A stretch of 64,000 nt of DNA. It comes from Chloroflexota bacterium (GTDB lineage Bacteria; Chloroflexota; Anaerolineae; Caldilineales; Caldilineaceae). The notes under the pieces were generated by a model, which made no database searches, was not told where the DNA came from, and was given only the letters and a program-made list of their open reading frames with translations. The translations under genes and the position numbers were made by a program. Location of the stretch: contig BOKO01000013.1 in assembly GCA_016861025.1 (NCBI GenBank), positions 100,630 to 164,629 of the forward strand, given 5' to 3'. Positions 62,981 to 64,000 of the stretch are shown in pieces; position 1 is the first letter of the stretch; the number at the start of each line of letters is the position of its first letter.

Positions 62981-63051
62981 AAAAAAACTTTCCATCACCA
63001 AAGTTAAGCGAAATAATCACTACAGTTACAGCCAAACTTCGGCGTGAGAAT

Positions 63052-63127
63052 TGGAGCAGACAGCGGAACTCGAATCCGCGGCCTCGACGATGGCAACGTC
63101 GCGCTCTACCAGCTGAGCTATGTCTGC
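63052..63127 (-). tRNA. tRNA-Gly(GCC)
   Basis: Anticodon GCC (reads GGC), U73 as expected for Gly, CCA encoded. Confidence 0.93.
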
Positions 63128-63247
63128 ACGTTTTGTTGAGCACACCAGGCTAGGAGCCGGCGTGGTTGGGCCGCCCAGGCGACCCCGCTAGGCTCTCGCG
63201 TGCTGAGCACGCTTGTCACTCGATGCGCTCGACAAAACCTTCTCCGC

Positions 63248-63296
63248 GGTCGCGGAAGCGCATCGCCAGACAACAAGCTCTCGCGCTTCCGCGACC
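63248..63296. repeat. Perfect 14-bp inverted repeat in the tRNA spacer
   Basis: Arms 63248-63261 and 63283-63296 (GGTCGCGGAAGCGC and its exact complement) enclose 21 bases. In the tRNA transcript this would fold as a very stable hairpin. No U tract follows. It lies in the 250-base spacer between tRNA-Gly(GCC) and tRNA-Leu(TAG), which otherwise holds no convincing gene. Confidence 0.75.
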
Positions 63297-63377
63297 GGAA
63301 GAAACATCGTGTCCGAATTGTTAAATATCATCCGCGTTGATCGGCTAATTGCCGCGCGGTACTGCTTCTTCAACTGC

Positions 63378-63460
63378 TGGTGCCTCGCCGGGGACTCGAA
63401 CCCCAACCCCGAAGGACCTGAACCTAAATCAGGCGCGTCTGCCAATTTCGCCAGCGAGGC
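63378..63460 (-). tRNA. tRNA-Leu(TAG)
   Basis: Class II tRNA; anticodon TAG (reads CTA), A73 and CCA encoded. Confidence 0.93.
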
Positions 63461-63465
63461 AATGC

Positions 63466-63553
63466 TGGTGGATGGTGAAGGATTCGAACCTCCGTTGGAC
63501 CTCAGATCTCCCGCTTTACAGGCGGGCGCCTTCAACCGCTCGGCCAACCATCC
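63466..63553 (-). tRNA. tRNA-Tyr(GTA)
   Basis: Class II tRNA as expected for bacterial Tyr; anticodon GTA (reads TAC), A73 and CCA encoded. First gene of the array on the minus strand. Confidence 0.94.
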
Positions 63554-63556
63554 AAA

Positions 63557-63592
63557 AACAAAAAGCCCGGATTCTTTTCAGAGATCCGGGCT
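63557..63592 (-). terminator. Intrinsic terminator upstream of the tRNA array
   Basis: On the minus strand AGCCCGGAT...ATCCGGGCT (9-bp perfect stem, 11-base loop) is followed by TTTTGTTTTT. It ends transcription from the 63625-63870 gene just before tRNA-Tyr, so the array needs its own promoter or read-through. Confidence 0.85.
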
Positions 63593-63624
63593 CGGCTTGT
63601 GCTGCTTGCCTGTTGGAGGCTGAA

Positions 63625-63870
63625 TTACATCTTCAGCTTCTCCCGGATCTTCCGTACTGCCGTATTCCACTGCTCTCCCAGATTCGTTTCAATCCTCGCC
63701 ACGTAACCTGAAAAGCCAAAGAGGCCTTCCTTGTGCATTGGTGCGCGCAGATCGCACTCGGGTCGCATGGCCACAATGGACACGGCCGGACGCGCGAGCG
63801 CAATGCGCCCGTTACTGCGGGTTGAGGCCCGCAATATCGCTCTCTGCCGTAATGTGATCATCATGCCCAT
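63625..63870 (-). CDS. Small unknown protein
   Basis: 81 residues from ATG 63868-63870 after AGGAAA. MGMMITLRQRAILRASTRSNGRIALARPAVSIVAMRPECDL...FGFSGYVARIETNLGEQWNTAVRKIREKL. Basic and partly helical. Followed by a clear terminator. The last 130 bases of the window upstream of it hold no gene I can support. Function unknown. Confidence 0.55.
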   Translation of the reverse strand: MGMMITLRQRAILRASTRSNGRIALARPAVSIVAMRPECDLRAPMHKEGLFGFSGYVARIETNLGEQWNTAVRKIREKLKM

Positions 63871-64000
63871 CGTGTTTTCCTGAATCCTCGTTCCTGTCGT
63901 TTTGCGAATTTCACAGTCCGGCGCGGCATCCCCGCGCTCGACCCTGCTCTACCTGCGTTGCCGCCGGCGGCTCGGCTGCAGAAGGTTGCGCGTTCCCGCT

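Noticed and set aside
63188..63331. Minus-strand frame of about 44 codons through the 14-bp inverted repeat
   Set aside because: It has no good ribosome site, and its composition reflects the repeat. Kept only as a possible ORF.
1..64000. CRISPR array, rRNA genes or complete insertion sequence ends
   Set aside because: No regularly spaced direct repeats, no rRNA sequence and no matching terminal repeats were seen; only TnpB is a clear mobile-element gene.

Overview
The window looks like part of a large GC-rich conjugative element (plasmid or ICE) from a proteobacterium. The evidence is a Dot/Icm-like (type IVB, IncI-type) conjugation module, a TrfB/KorA-type repressor, many orphan genes packed with 4-base ATGA overlaps, phage-type small genes, and a very large tRNA array. 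No chromosomal housekeeping operon, rRNA or CRISPR array is visible. Almost everything is on the minus strand; only two genes (36.6-37.6 kb) are on the plus strand.

Layout. 0.0-6.5 kb: small unknown proteins, an Srx/ParB-like protein, a cytosine-C5 DNA methyltransferase with an extra N-terminal domain, and a STAS-like DUF4325 protein. 6.6-10.4 kb: a lipoprotein with a clear terminator, then a HipA-type kinase translationally coupled to a DndC-like PAPS-reductase-family protein. 10.4-25.7 kb: a long run of orphan accessory genes, many overlapping, containing a glycine-zipper envelope protein and a hipBA module with a perfect inverted-repeat operator. 25.7-28.1 kb: an EAL-domain protein with a coupled partner, and a multi-HTH protein. 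28.1-36.4 kb: the transfer operon (HTH protein, membrane coiled-coil protein, bactofilin, DotM/IcmP, DsbC-like thioredoxin, an inserted TnpB, the DotL/IcmO coupling ATPase, a MepK-like protein). 36.4-48.3 kb: accessory and phage-like genes, including a PilT/DotB-type ATPase, an AntA/B antirepressor, DUF4031, a cytosolic 5'-nucleotidase and a TrfB/KorA protein. 48.4-52.1 kb: a large AT-rich cargo gene, an HNH protein and RtcB RNA ligase. 52.2-63.6 kb: a tRNA array interleaved with small genes.

The main biological theme is an almost self-sufficient translation kit. I count 33 tRNA genes whose anticodons cover all 20 amino acids. They lie with RtcB (RNA ligase/tRNA repair) and a short class-I release-factor homologue. 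The release-factor gene is split by a CTT-TGA-C site in the same register as the autoregulatory +1 frameshift site of bacterial prfB. Such arrays plausibly protect the element, or its genes in a new host, against tRNA-cleaving defences and codon mismatch; that function is inferred.

Two regulatory themes recur. A 13-base promoter element (GTATCGW followed by a TATAAT-like -10) lies very close to the start codons of at least five genes, including both sides of the divergent start of the transfer operon. A second, palindromic operator lies inside the -35/-10 spacer of two promoters 48 kb apart. Functional calls come from motif recognition by eye without database searches; many genes are unknown and are described as such.
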